Shown: positions 49,841 to 63,221, counted from the stretch's first letter. The stretch: DNA of 64,000 nucleotides from Phlegmacium glaucopus (GCA_015039465.1 MU130154.1:62001-126000); one strand, 5' to 3'. Numbers and translations: made by a program. The notes: generated by a model not told the origin, from the letters alone.

Positions 49841-51101
49841 ATGTCCCTTCGCCATCATCCATCTCAAGCGACGACAACTCGTTTAGATAAAGATAAGACA
49901 GCAGATTATAATACCACTCTTTTCCGCCGTCTTACATGGGAAGGAACCGTTCCCTTGGAAATCCGGGTAGACTCAAAAGAGCTTCCAGCCAATTCAGATC
50001 GTGGTCTCGAATGCTACTATATTCAGGCTCCAAGGGTCTCCTACCTTCCTCTCATAGTACCTGAGATTCGTCGGTTTCTTATGGATGTCGTATTTGATGA
50101 AGTCGCCGCAAAAACTTTGAAGGATGAGGAATGGTGGTTTGAGAGTGAAGAGGGTACTTTGCTCAAATGGTCAGTCTTGATGTTTCATCTTCATACAATA
50201 GCACGCCTTAATCTACCATATTTGACCTCTAGGCACTGGCCAATTGGCCTTATATTCGATAACCACACAATAAGCGCCTCTATCCGTTCCATGCCAACTC
50301 TTTCGACCTCCATGGCTACCCCAATGCGTCTAATTCTACATCTTGCAGCCCCACCAAATGATAAACTGTTTTTCGCTCCTACCTTAGATGCTTGCAAACA
50401 GGCCTTCATGAACCAGTTAAAAGAGGCAGATTTCATACGATGGGGAAACACACGACGGATGACAGCCCTCCGGAAGGCTGATCAGGATGGTCTCTGGGAG
50501 GGCATCAAAGAACGTAAGAATCACCAAACCATCCACCAATCATGAAATTTAAGGACTTTTTGGTTATAGACAGTTTCGATGACTTTTGGAGGGTGGCATC
50601 CAAATTGATGCCTACAGCAAATCCCCACACTCGCTCCCATTCGCCATCGCCTCCTTCGGCTTCTATATCTCGCCCAATGTCAACTGATACTACCAACGTA
50701 CCCGACCGTGATGGAGCATATAGCATGCGTAGTGTGCCTGTCAGAATATATCTTCCCGATGGCCCTGTAATTCAGGAATTGGCGCCTCCTTTGCTTGAAG
50801 ACGGTAAAAGTTCTTTCACGAGCTGCCTTCGTTCTTACCTGAACTTCTCTATCTTATAGGGACTCCTCTAACGCTTTCGCACTTCTTTTCCACTCATCTG
50901 CCCCTCCTTTTCCCTCCTCGTCCACCACCGCCACCCCCATCGCGGCTGAATCCAAATCCACAAGCGCCCTCTGTCCGAGAACTTGCATATGTCCTAATAC
51001 AGGGTGTCGTATCTCCGCTGGAGGCAGAAATAGCTTGGTTAGGTGCATGTTTAGCAGGAGCTGATGGCTGGCTTAATATCTGTGTTGCTGCATATCGGTA
51101 G
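49841..51101 (+). CDS. ATG5: Autophagy protein 5
   Basis: Conjugation partner of Atg12 and part of the Atg8-lipidating E3-like complex with Atg16. Four exons, 49841-50169, 50233-50513, 50570-50803 and 50860-51101, join in frame to 361 aa. Recognisable blocks are FRRLTWEGTVPLEIRVDS, RVSYLPLIVPEIRRFLMDVV, WHWPIGLIFD, FMNQLKEADFIRWGN, RSVPVRIYLPDGP and the C-terminal VLIQGVVSPLEAEIAWLGAC then LAGADGWLNICVAAYR. The acceptor lysine for Atg12 is likely in FMNQLKEADF. An in-frame ATG at 49772 would add 23 residues; ATG 49841 is favoured because the extension is unlike the family. Confidence 0.93.
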
Positions 51102-51206
51102 AATAGAACTTAATTCACACTTGATAGCTGAGGTACTTTGTTTAATATACCCTTATATATCTTAGCTGATAGCGAGAATGACGATCCGACTATTGGGTAC
51201 ATGCAT

Positions 51207-52909
51207 TCAGATATCAAATTTGACTATTTGCTCGCCTCCCCCACGATCAATTTTGACAAGTCTTTTGGCAACGCAGCCGTATAACACACGCGTCATACTT
51301 TGTCCAACCCCACTTGTACCACCCTCTTTGGCTTTTGCCGCCAAGTTATCTTTGACCTTATTCAAAGACATGGAATAATGAGGAGGCGCAGAAAGTAACA
51401 TCATGAGGAGGTGGGCTGTCAATATTTGCTGGAATGTCGGTGGAGTGCCTTCAATGTTGGATGTCGACGATGCGCTAGATGCGACAGGCGATTCAGGCTG
51501 AGGAGATTGTATTGCAAGTTGCTGGAGATGAGCACTTTTTCACAAGTTAGAGATCAGAGGAAGTCGAAGAAATAAAATTTGTGACCGACATGATTTCGTT
51601 TGTTGATAGTGAGCCGGACTTTGATTTAGGGTGAGCAGAAGGCATGACAACGTCTCCCATAGTCAACCAAATTTTGGCCTGTGCAACAGATTGTTAGGCT
51701 ATATACAAAAAAGAAATTTGTACACTGACCACAATTCGTTCAACCTCGATATTCACTCGAATTTTGCGTTGCCGAGAGGTTGGTGTTTCCGTGATTTGGT
51801 TATCTGGCTTCCTGATGATGTCTTTGCTATCAAAATGCGGGGTCATTGTCGGAGTTACTGGAGAGTCAACTCCAAGTGTACATTTGAGGTCTTTGCGCTC
51901 TATTTCTTGTTTATCATCATTAACATCTTCAAGATCGGTCATAACAGGCGCGTCGAAAAGTGCCGTTTCTCCCAAAGAGCCCAGTTGTCCAAGCTTAGAC
52001 AATGGCTGCATTGGTATTGGACTTTGAAAAGAAGTCGTACTGATGTCGCCAAGATCGACAAGTTCGTCCATTAGATTATCGGTAAAACGAAGTATGCGAG
52101 ACGGCCCTATCGGCGTAGTCCAGAATTTCTCCTCTTGAGGGGAATAAGGAAGGGCGACGGAGGGCACTTCTGGTGATTCTTGATCTGATATCTTCCTTTG
52201 GATTTTCAGTGCCATTTCTTTCTATGTTATTGTAAATTCAGGACGACGACGAAGCTCAAGACCAATATTTACCCTTTGAGCAAGTTCTTCTACGCGATTT
52301 TGGAGTTCTTTGATACGGTGTTCTTCCTGTTCTATCCGCGATTTCGCAAGCGGGACATCGTCATTGACCGCGGTCTATGTTTTAAATGACATCTGAGGAA
52401 TGGAATGGTAAATATATAAGTGGATAGCAACCTGTTGGAGACTGGCATGGAGAGTATTTAAGTTGTCACGGACAGCTTTGAAGCGGAGCAAGATTGCGAC
52501 AATTTGATCGTAGGCACGAGGCATAGGGCGAATTGGCTGACTAGTTATTATGAGTGAAATGAGAGGATGGATCACGGGGGGGACAGGAAACAGACTATTG
52601 ACGAATGCATTTCAAGGCGGCATGAGCATATATTTCTGGGTCTATGTCGTGTTTATTTTGATTCCGTAGAGGGGTAGCGCCAGAGAATTGTATACGGTGT
52701 AATTGATGTTCTTGTTCATAGTGGTTGTTGACCAAAGAGAATAGGCCAAGCTCGGTTGGATCGACTTCCCTGATCAAATCCCCGAGATGAGTGTTTAAAA
52801 CTGCACGAGTGAATATTCCTGTCGAATTATTGTGTGTACTCGCTAGTGTGGCTTTAATAGCACGAGTACTTTGGGTTAGACGGTCGATTTGGTCGGAAAG
52901 AGAGGCCAT
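51207..52909 (-). CDS. SPC34: DASH/Dam1 complex subunit Spc34, C-terminally extended
   Basis: Part of the ring complex that couples kinetochores to microtubule ends. The N terminus, MASLSDQIDRLTQSTRAIKA then GIFTRAVLN and DLIREVDPTELGLFSLV, matches the Spc34 opening. Splicing restores CIRQYQPIRPMPRAYDQIV, then VPLAKSRIEQEEHRIKELQN, a coiled coil. Past the usual end, exons continue in frame: KEMALKIQRKISDQESPEV, a Ser/Pro-rich segment, SGSLSTNEIMS and finally TFQQILTAHLLMMLLSAPPH through LYGCVAKRLVKIDRGGGEQI to VKFDI. That last ~80 residues looks like a small folded, perhaps winged-helix, domain. Several donors are non-consensus, so the tail model is less certain than the head. Confidence 0.72.
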
Positions 52910-52951
52910 TCCCAACAAGGAACAAGGAACACAACTCTTTCACACTCACCC
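52910..52951. promoter_or_regulatory. 42-bp divergent start interval, Spc34 and DOCK
   Basis: Start codons of the two divergent genes are 42 bp apart, so transcripts must have very short leaders or overlap. No TATA box is seen. Confidence 0.5.
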
Positions 52952-55900
52952 ATGTGGGAGCCTCTACCATTTATCGTCTATGGTTATGCCGTTCATCCCC
53001 TTATTCCTTCTCGTCGTGAAACAAGAACCCCTAGTCGTAATAGACTTTCCACAGTCACAGAGGCTTCTACAGATGACCATTCGGTAATGAGGGATGTCGT
53101 TTCCCTCGAAGTCGGTGATGAGGTCTACGCGTTCGAAAGGTACACACCGTCCAGCAAGGAGCCAGTAGATGGTTGTTGGTACAGAGGGTACGTCTACTTT
53201 TGTATTCCTTGTCTCCCTCTATTCTACCCTTCACTCGCGCTCTAGTTATGTGGTCTGCACAATAAGAAGACCCCCAGTTACTTGGTCCCTCTCCGATCCT
53301 TCGTCATCTACTTCAATAATAAAACCCTCAGTAAAGGCTGAAGAAACACAACAAGTCTTCATCGGTATCTTCCCCGAATCCCATATCTTCGTTCGTGACG
53401 AGATGGTAGATGCAGAGGGTAGGTTATCTGAGCTTGCCCGCTCTGCACAAGGCGGTGTTCATGGGCGCAGTAGTCCAGGTGATGCCTTGGCATATTGGAA
53501 TAAGGATAAAGCAAGCATAGGCATGGATACAGTCAGAGAAGAGGACGAGGACGTTGACCCATATACTTCAAGAAAGTCCTTTAAACTTGGACCCCCTCCC
53601 GACCAAGCCAATTCGTCTCGTGCTGCTTTACCAGTCTATCCAACCAGTCTACGCTCTTCATCCCCTACTGATTCGCCTGTAGTAAAGCTTCGCCCTCCGA
53701 GACCGTCTCTCAAATCAGGCGATGACACATATTCAGGTGGCGTACAGCCTATCATTGACGAAATTGCTTCTGCTCTTCGCGAATGGCATACTCTTATGTT
53801 TCAGTACCTTGCTCGTCGCGATTACAAGCTTTTCCTTGTCGTTAGAGAGCACATTGAAGCCCTTCATCTTGGTCGTAGGCAATTACTGGCTCAAACGCTA
53901 AGCGCCGAGGAAACTGTTAACATGCGACGTGATTGTGTCACCAAGCTTGTGAGTGGGAACTTGGTTCAAGGGTTGGATGTCATCGTCCGACACCCTACCT
54001 GGGGTGGTCTAGTCACCGTGGATGTTGAAGGTGATAATGATACAAGGAGTTGGGTCAGCGCAGTTCGCATGTATGCTATGCAGGTATCACTGGCCTACCT
54101 GAATGTCACCTATGATGATGTTAGGCCATATCCGCTGGGGCCTAGCACAGACTACATTCCTTCAGTCCCCTTACCTACGCCCGCCCATTCAGCCTTCCCC
54201 GATCTCTCTCCCCATCACAAGAGCCGTTCCCGTTCTCAAGGCTACCTTGGAACCGATGACCCATTGCATCACCCTACAGCCAAATTCTACCATGTCTTCC
54301 TTGATCTTCGGGCCTTTGTCGCGTCGCCTTGTGCGCCAGGTGAGACCGCGGAACTATTTTTCTCCTTGTATAAGAAACAAGGTACCCAGTTTGTCACGGA
54401 AGAGTTCTGTGCCATCCTCAACCATAATGGTGTACTTGCACGCGACCCCTCAAACCGAATACGCACTTTATTTGTCGATCTTGCCGCTTCCGACATCCAG
54501 GACCCCGTCTATCTGGTGTGCAGGATCGTTCGCAACGGTGCTTTGAAGATTGGCAGTAACGCGGGATCAAATTTGCCCATAGATAGCGGACGGAGAGGTT
54601 CCGAAGTGTCAAGTAGGAATGAAACTGCTTTTCAGACAAATTCTGTCATGGGATTGACTAATAGCAGCGTTGGCCACTTGACCAGCCCAACCAGTCCCCG
54701 TGGAACTTCCGTAAGCGATGGGCATCCACAATTTCGAAGACCCTTTGGTTGCGCCGTCCTGGAGCTTACACAACTGAGCAAAATGGTTGCTGAGCAGTCA
54801 GAGGTTTCTGCTCTCAAGGAATACACAATGCCGATCTACATCCCTGCTAATGAGGCATCTTTCTCTATGATTCACCAGAATATCATTAATAACAATGCTA
54901 AAGAGTTCGAAAAATCACCCAGGCAAGCTGTTTTCTCCCTTTCTCACACACACAATTTGCATTAATCCAATTACATCTACAGAGCTGAGATGCTCGCCGT
55001 ATCTATTAAAGTCTTTCGTGGCAATGTAAAGACCGTCGTGCCAGAAAACACATCGCTTCTTCAAGACACCCCACAAACCTTGCGCCTCGGCTTCCCTGAT
55101 GTTGTTTTCCCTGGAGATGCTCGCAACGAACTGTATATCAAGCTTTGGTGTGGTGATTTTACAACGTCCCATACCGGTCCTGGCCGACTTAGTGTCGCTA
55201 ATTTTGCCCGAGGTCAAATCGGCCCTCCTGCTCTCAACGTCCAGATCACGGTAGAAGTCAAGGACCAGCATGGAGCCACAGTCCAGAATGTTATCTCACA
55301 AGGGAGTGGCGAGCCCCTCATGACACATTTTCATTCCATGGTTTTCCAACGATGCAACGAACCCACTTTTGGAGAACTCATCAAAATCCAGTTGCCTATG
55401 AATGAAGTTCCACAATGGCATTTGTTCTTTACTTTCCGCAATCGGCCAAGTCGATCTAGCAATAAAACCCTTTCAGATATAACCGATCGCCCTTTCGCTT
55501 TTGCGTTTCAGCCACTGTTTCCAGATGAAAGTGCATTTGTTGAGGACGGAAGCCATACTTTGGTCATGTACCGAGCTGATAAACTCGGGCAATTCACCCC
55601 CACCAGTTATTTGAGCGCCCCTTCTCGTGTAGCAGCAGGCCAGAAGCCGGAGCAATTGGACATACCGCTAGACCTACTTCGTGTGGCACCGCCTCTCAAA
55701 GATACATTGACCATCCGCTCTTCCCTGTGTTCTACTAAATACACACAGAATGCCGTTCTGCTTAGGTTGTTGAGCTGGGAGAAACAGGACAAGGAATTGC
55801 TTTCTACCCTGCTTACAAAGTTTATATTTGTTGGAGAAGGTGAAATTGTCAAATTTCTCCGGGACATTTTTGACTCGCTATTTGGTATCCTTGTCTCTCA

Positions 55901-58900
55901 AAGCAATCAATCAAGCGAGCTGGATCCCTTGGTATTTAACGCACTTATCACGGTCTTGGGCATAGTTCAGGATCGTCGCTTCAGCAATTTTCAGCCCGTC
56001 CTTGATGTTTACATCGAGAAACACTTCAATTGCCCTTCTGCATCGATTCACATCATTCATTCTATGAACCGACTATTAACCAATCCTACATCTGCCGAAA
56101 CAGCGTCCAACCTTCGTGCTGCACTCAAAGTTTGGCATTATGTCTTCAAGTTCATTGCTCGGTCCCGAGAGTTGCAAAAAGCAAAGGAAATGGGTATGAG
56201 TGGAGGGGCCACCGTCGACTATCTGGAAACTACTTTCAAACGAGAATTGCGTTCCCATTTATCAGGTTTTACTCAGATGATGTCCACTTCCTCTCCGCCA
56301 TCCATCATTGGGACACAAACCATTGCTCTCCAACATTTCACCTCCATTCTGCCAGAACTGGCGAAAATGTACACAACTGTCGAACTCGTGTCTATTGCTA
56401 CGACGTTCGCTAATGCCGTGACTGTCGGCAAAGGAAAAATTGTGATTTGGAAGTTGATCATGTACCTCCAAATTGTCAAGAGCTTCCTCTTTGATAATTC
56501 AGAATCTCGACCTCTCCTTGTTGAAGCCGTGGTTATTTGGATCAAACCCCATTTTGGCCGATACGACGAGTATACATACACTAATTCCAGCGACACCGAA
56601 GCTGTACGTGATGCCGCACGCGTCAATTGGTTGGAGAGTATCAGAATCTGTGTCACGATTGTGGCAGTCATGCTTGACAAACTGCAGCAGAACTTGACTA
56701 ATCCTAATATCATATCCGACCGCAAACTCTACCTGCAAGAGCAGGATAATGTAGAATGTCTATTGTCATTGCTGCCAAGGTGTGTATGTGTCTTCGATTT
56801 GTATAACATGTATTAAGTTTACACTCCTAGGCTTCTGGATTCTTATCGAGAGATCCAGAGCCCTGCGTCAAGGAGAGCTATTGAGAAAACCAAGACTTTC
56901 AAAGCCTCATTGCCCGTCACTTTTCCAGAGTCTTATCCCTTTTCCCTAATTACTTCCTTGCCTGAACCTCCTAGTGGCGTTAGCAACATTTTAACGTCTA
57001 AAGATGCAGATGGCGTATTTTACCCCAGCCTAGGTGAAACTGCCATCGTATTCTTGGTCCTCATCTTGTCCTCGCCGATAAAGCACATCACCACTTTTTT
57101 GGAATCGAGTCTTGACATTGAAGGGCGCGAACGGTTTGTCGGCCTTCTCTCCCAATTTTTCAAAGTGGCGAAATCGATCCTTGAGAACGAGGCATTCCCG
57201 AAAACGTGGATGAACGTGAACATACTGGCACATAAAGTACTGATCAAAATTATGGAACCCATATCTTTCATCATGCAGAAAGAATTTATTCCCCCCCAGG
57301 AACTCGAGTCTCAATTTGATGCCAACCTTTGGCGAGAGGGTCTTCACATGCTTTTGACACTGATTTCTTCTGAGCAACTTATGATTGAAGAATTTAGTCC
57401 TCAGGTAAATTCATATTTGTTGGTTTTTCTCTTGGTGCTAAATCATTTCTAGAAACGCCGTGCCGTGTGGCGTCTTGCAGGTGACATACGTGGTGTAGGG
57501 GCTTCGATTCTACTAAATCTCTGGCAAGCGCTCGGTTCAGCTGAGCACACCTCCACAAGTGGCGAACCAGCCATGAGATACGGGGTAAGCGCATCACAAA
57601 GTCTACTGATCATGATTGACGTGTTGCCTAGGGCTATCAAGTCTACCTTCATTCACTTGTGGGCCATGTAGTAAATCTGTGTTTCAGTCACCACGATCAA
57701 CTGCGGAATAATGCTGTTCAAATTCTCTACAGCATGATTGTCTCTGAATATCATCAGTCAGAACATTTCGATGAAATCGAGAATGAACTGGTGACGCGTC
57801 TGGACTCTCTGTATATGTCGGACAGCAAAGGTGACGACATATCAAGAGGTTTTTTCATCGGACAACTTCGGCACCTCTTTGACATATCGGATGTAGATGA
57901 GCAACTACGGGACCAGGTATCCAATTTCCTCGATTCAGTGGATCTCTTTTTGGAACTCCTGTTAAGCGTCCGCGCTCTGCCCGATGGCGAAGAATATGCC
58001 GATGATCGTGTTATTGCAACGGTGCGCAGGGTGCATTAGTATGGTATTTACATATTCACTTTTTTTTTTTTGCACAGTTGAGACTTATGAATTTTATTCG
58101 TCGCATTGGGCGGGATGAAATTTACATCAAATATGTGCACCAACTAGTTAATGTGGGTAGAGTTTTTTGGAGCAATACTGGTACGCGGGTTTTGATGGTT
58201 GCCCTCACAGATGCATCTTCAGTCTCAAAATTATGTGGAGGCCGCGCTCACATTAAAATTACACTCTGATCTGCATGAGTGGGATTTAAATTCATTCGTC
58301 GGGCCCATGCAAGATCTGGGTCTCCCACAACAATCACACTTCCACAGGAAAGAAACTCTTTGTCTCTTAATCCTTGACTATCTCGGTTCGTAAATTGTGA
58401 TTGGAACTGTGGCCGGACTTGCTGATGGTGTTTTATTTATCGTTCAGGTAAAGGCAAAGCTTGGGAAAACGCGATCGATATCTGCAAGGAGTTAGCTTAT
58501 CAGCATGCTGAAGTGACATTTAACTAGTATGTCGTTAGCACATCCTTCATTTGCTTGTTGTTAATGATGCAAAAAGTGGTCGATTGTCAGAAATCCTACG
58601 GCATCAAGCTTCTCTATTGGAACACATCGTGACAGACCCGCGATATTATCCAGACTATTACCGAGTAACATTTTACGGCAACTTTCCCGCTGCAATTAGA
58701 GACAAACGATTTATTGTGAGCGTCTTCATTTGTGCCCATCAGGTAGTCCTGACATTCTTACAGTACCGGGGCTATGAGTGGGAAAAGTATGGAGCTTTCT
58801 GTGAACGCATGCTCAGCAAACATCCTGGAGCGCAGCTTCTCAAGGCACCTGGTGACGCACCTGTAGACATACGATATGGCAACGACCAGTACATACAGTG

Positions 58901-60174
58901 TACTGCTGTAACGCCAGAACCTAATCGCAACCTACCAGTGTTCACTAATCCTGACGTTCCTTTGGCCGTTCGTACCTACTATGAGCATAGGTGTGACTCC
59001 TTCCCTGCCAATCTCTGTTAATAAGTCTAAGCTATAGATCCTAGTGCGATCAACGTATTCTCTTCTTCTCGACAGATCAAGAAGACCACACGGCATGGCA
59101 TGGAGGAGACGTGGCTAGAAAAGACTTTTTATACCACGGAGGAGGCCTTCCCGACAGTCCTCCGACGATCTGAAGTTGTCAATCTAGAGTTGGTGGAGAT
59201 TTCGCCTTTGGAGAATGCACTACAGGAAGTCGAAGAGAAAACAAAAGAGCTGACTGGTCTACTTCTAAAATATCAAGCGCTCGCCAAGACCGCCCAGGAC
59301 GTCTCTACTAATGCGTTGGCAATGTGTTTGAATAGCGCGGTTGACGCTCCTCTAAACACCGGTATTGCTTCCTACCGCCAAATATTTTTCGGTCCAGACT
59401 ACATCGCCCGCAATCCTGAAAGGGCCGAGATGGTTGAAAAACTTCGCTCAGCAATTGACGAGCAGGTACCCCTCCTTTTCTTTTGTGGATATTAAATCTG
59501 TTCTGATTTTCTTTCTCGGTTGACAGGTCCGGACCATCGACAGTTGTCTGAGACTCCATGGACATCTATGCCCTCCAGAATTTATTCCTTTCCACGAAAC
59601 TCTAGAAAAGTTTTTCAAAAAAAACTTCCGCGATGAAATTCGACGACTGGCAGTTGATGGAATGTCGGATTCGATCACGGTCTCAACTTCATCTCGATCG
59701 CACCACATGACGACATCCTCTCAATATACCCCATCGTATGAGCAGTCAACGAAACGCAGCATCTCGTCATCGTCCACAGCACGTTTCGGGGCACCGATAC
59801 AAGTTGGTAGGATGACACCGCCATTGGAGTCACCCACCAGCCCTGTTAGTGGAGGGAACGGGAGCAATAACCTTGATCCCACGGCGTCTAAACAGACGCC
59901 TTTACAACGGCATCTTGCACACTTGGCAAGACACGGAATCAACGGATTATCTTCGGCTCCCGGAGATATCGGAGGTAGCGAATCTTTGTCTGCTGAGTCA
60001 CCGCATAATTCATTTGTCAATGTTGGGAATGGTATTCATGGGACACCTGCAGCACAAATGTCTGGCGCCTCGGTGGCAACATCTTATATGGGAAGCATGG
60101 GCTCCTTTGGATCACTCAAGGGACGAATATCTCGTTTTGGAAGTCTGACTTTCGGTCGCAATAAGGGGGCTTAA
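52952..60174 (+). CDS. DOCK-family Rho/Rac guanine nucleotide exchange factor
   Basis: A protein of roughly 2,000 aa activating Rho-family GTPases. It starts MWEPLPFIVYGYAVHPLIP and has an N-terminal SH3-like fold ending GIFPESHIFVRD. The DHR-1/C2 domain is seen in RNELYIKLWCGDF, NVQITVEVKDQHGATVQNVI, SQGSGEPLMTHFHSMVF and FAFAFQPLFPDESAF. The DHR-2 catalytic region lies toward the end: RVTFYGNFPAAIRDKRFI, YRGYEWEKYGAFCERMLSKH, TWLEKTFYTTEEAFPTVLRR and LNTGIASYRQIFFGP. A Ser-rich tail follows and ends SLTFGRNKGA. The intron 54923-54982 needs a GC donor. Some middle introns (57400-58600) were read only roughly. SH3 plus DHR-1 plus DHR-2 fits the DOCK180-like group. Confidence 0.9.
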
Positions 60175-60447
60175 TGAAGGAATTGCGTAATCTCTTGTTA
60201 GGTCTCATCTAATATTACTTTGTTCATCCGATCATCTTATGTAGAATTGTACATCTCAATTAAAATGCATACCACTATAAAGAAAAGATATGAATAACAA
60301 GCAGGGCTCGTGATAATGTACAAGGATAGACATGTGTTCTGGTAAATAGCAATAATGATAGTCATATACAGACAAGTCCAACGGCAGAACGGATAGAAAC
60401 ACAACAGAGGATAACATGCAAGATGAATGGGATTCGATATGGTTTGT
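60175..60447. other. Convergent 3' region between DOCK and MedA-like genes
   Basis: 273 bp between two stop codons. AT-rich, consistent with overlapping 3'UTRs. Antisense frames seen here have no support. Confidence 0.45.
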
Positions 60448-62191
60448 TCAGATGTAATGCTCAGCGATACTGGACAAGTTGTCATCAGCAATACCGTGGA
60501 ATGTAAAGTTGTCGTAGAGACTGAAGCTGTCGAGAGCCGAATGATCGCCAAAGTTGTGATCGCCACCAGGTTCGACTGCCTCATACGTACCGAGGATGGG
60601 GTAATGTTCGAGCGACATTTCATTGGGTTTATTGAAATCCGACCCACTAGCCCATGGATGGGATTCTTCGGATTTTGCACTGACTGGCTCCGTTGTCTCA
60701 GATGCGAAAAGGGGGAAAGCAGAAGACGACGAGGACGAGGACGTGCCAATGGTACTCTCGATGGGTGAGACAAAGGGGTCTGACGCTGGGTTGGCGATGG
60801 AGAATTCATCCGGAAGTGGCTCGTATTTAGGAATGCAAGCTTTCTGGTCCAGGAAGCGGCTCGTGCCTGGTTCATCAGGAGGAGGGTATGAGAGCTGCAC
60901 AGCATAGAGTTCCGGACTTTCGGTAGATGATACTTCTACCGAAGAGGATTCTGCTGTTTCCGGCATAGGGGAAGTGTAAATGGACTGTTACCAGATGAGG
61001 AAGGAGCCAGGTGACAATCAAATTGATAACGCACATATTTGGACAAAATCTTTTCCAATGCTTGACCGAGGAGGTTCCATTCAAAAACCTTTAGGTCTTT
61101 TTCGATATTACGCGGTTTGGGATCTGGAAATTCCATGATGCGCTGGAAAAAGTCGCCAAAGCCGGTTTTATGTTTGGAAACCGTAGTTGGACGGAGACCC
61201 TCCAAGTTACGCCTGATGCGATTCTTCTCTTCTACTGGAAATTCGCCATTGGTAAGACGCTCCAGAAGATAAATGACGTCAACCGATGTGACAAAGCAGG
61301 TGTCGAGTTCTTCACGATAAATGCAAGATATAACACTGTCTGATTCACAATATTCCTCTTGACTAATAGGTTCGCATGAGACGATGAGTCTACGACCATC
61401 TTGGACTTTTACGAAGCGGACCAGACGACGACCTGCGGATAGCTCTGCTGAGCTCCAACCGACGCACATAGGTGGTAACGGAGTGACAAGATCAAGAATG
61501 GGGGTTTGGGCGTACATATCTTCCTGATCCGCGAGAAGATCAGGATGATGTTTTGTCCGGACGAGAGACTGTGGTTTCATGCGGCGGTGAAGACGAGTAC
61601 TCATTTGAGGAGATTTTGGAAAAGGAGAGCGTTCCGAAGCCGTAGGCGATGGAGTTGGCAAGTGTTGAGTGGACCGTCTGCGGATGGACGTTGAATCAGG
61701 AATCTGTAGCCTGGGTAATTTTGGGATAGAAGTAGTCTGTGGGCATTGATCATGAGTGGAGCCTAAAATAGATAGAAAAGGTGAGACCAAGGAAATTAAG
61801 GAGAAAAAAAAACAAGGGGAAATTTACCAGGAGCCCAGTAAGAAAATTCGCCAAAGGTGACTGAGTCAAGGATAGCATTATCTTCGTTCAATGCCTGTAT
61901 GGAAATAAGGACTTTTGTGGAGGGGAACTGCAGACGGTCGAAGGGCGGTGCGGCGGCATGTAATTGCCAACGACCATAGGTGAGTCCTTGTAATTGGCGA
62001 ACTTTTGTAGGAACTGCTTTGTTACCTACTACGAGACGCACGTACATAGCGTCCGCAAGGTCCGGATGGAAATGAATACGGACGGTGATGGGTACACCGC
62101 GCTCGCCTTCTGTTGGAGTGTAACCTAGGACATGAATGATACCTGTTGGAGAGATAACGGGGTGAGCGTTGAGCACGAGAGGATCCGACAT
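60448..62191 (-). CDS. MedA/Acr1-type developmental regulator (DUF7082)
   Basis: Fungal-specific presumed transcriptional regulator. The N-terminal exon has HPVISPTGIIHVLGYTPTEG and an Ig-like block ending SVTFGEFSYWAPG. After a Ser/Pro/Arg-rich linker the DUF7082 core begins near PPMCVGWSSAELSAGRRLVR and runs through CFVTSVDVIYLLERLTNGEF, PVEEKNRIRRNLEGLRPTTV, SKHKTGFGDFFQRIMEFPDP and KPRNIEKDLKVFEWNLLGQA to LEKILSKYSIYTSP, with an intron splicing KY to SIYTSP. A Ser-rich acidic tail ends EHYI. The Aspergillus, Fusarium and Ustilago relatives regulate sporulation or virulence-associated development; the target here is unknown. Recognition is from the core sequence pattern. Confidence 0.75.
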
Positions 62192-62342
62192 TGTTGGAGG
62201 TGCTGAAGAGAGAAAGAAAGAAAGGAAGGAATTTAGTTTTCATTCATTTTATAACGGCTTTCCAAATATGGTCATATCCGGTCGATCATTTCTGGAAAGA
62301 GTTCAGTAGCCTCGCGTTTCCAAATTAGGTAATACCATACAT

Positions 62343-63221
62343 CATCCGATGGCACCCCCGATCACACAGCCGACATGCCGCGCGGACCATTCCTGCCCCG
62401 TCCACCATCGGACGACTGGAGGAACATGTCCTTCTCCAGATACAACTCGTCCACAGACAACACATTTCGATATGAATAACCCTTCGTAAGAACTCAATAA
62501 CTGGATAATTCCATCCAATGATCTCTTAGAGAGAACTCGTCCAAGTTGTTGGGTTACTTGTTGATAAACCCCATAGCTAGATTGTTCATGACAACCTTTC
62601 TAATATATCATAAATAACACACTCTCAAATCATCAACAATTCACTTACTTGCTCTCGTGGACCAAAAACACGAATAGTCTCCACAACAACATCTTCCTCG
62701 CCGTCTCCCCCAATCCCCATGTACACTGTCATCACATCAGGGATAGTATATCGTACAAGTTTTCCTTGGATCCTAATTTTCTTTGTGTTCATCTTGTTAT
62801 ATTCATGCGCCCATTCCCCAATATCCGACATCTTCACCCCCTTTTCCTTGGTCTCTTTCAAAACAAAGGTCCCTTTCAGATCAGGCGTACCAGGCCGAGT
62901 TCGTCTACTGCAAACAACATCGTCATCACTCAATCTTTTATCACCTACAAACACTCACCTCCTTTTACGACTTTCCCGCCGGACCTCCGTCCCCAAATCC
63001 CCACCATCCATTTTCATACTCTCCTGCGCTCGATGAAGTGCTGTCTGTACCTCTTCACTATTAACAGTCTCTCCAATCCTTTTTAATACTGTAATTTCTT
63101 CCCATACGCCATTCCTCGTTTGAAAACTTTGCAAAACTTCAGGTGGGATCTGTCGCACTCGTTGCATCCCTCCATGAACCTCCGTCAACTTTCGAATTTG
63201 TTCCTTGAGCTCTTCAGTCAT
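62343..63221 (-). CDS. MED27: Mediator complex subunit 27
   Basis: Subunit of the RNA polymerase II Mediator tail/upper-tail module. Three exons or more. The N terminus MTEELKEQIRKLTEVHGGMQ leads into a helical region (VLQSFQTRNGVWEEITVLKR), then after an intron RTRPGTPDLKGTFVLKETKE and PDVMTVYMGIGGDGEEDVVV. A splice from GPREQ to KGCHEQSSYGVYQQVTQQLG joins the diagnostic end SSYEGLFISKCVVCGRVVSG, EGHVPPVVRWW and WSARHVGCVIGGAIG. The Cys pair in KCVVCGRVVSGEGH is the family signature. The last exon is beyond the more obvious open frame and was found by splicing through the intron at about 62650. Confidence 0.8.

Noticed and set aside
56273..56725. 150-aa minus-strand frame inside the DOCK gene
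   Set aside because: Antisense to conserved DOCK exons with no domain, so it is a shadow frame.
18612..60174. Functional cluster of spindle and polarity genes (CLIP, Rad21, HMMR-like, RAX2, DBF4, Spc34, DOCK)
   Set aside because: They are interleaved with unrelated housekeeping genes and alternate strands; this is most simply chance in a compact genome.
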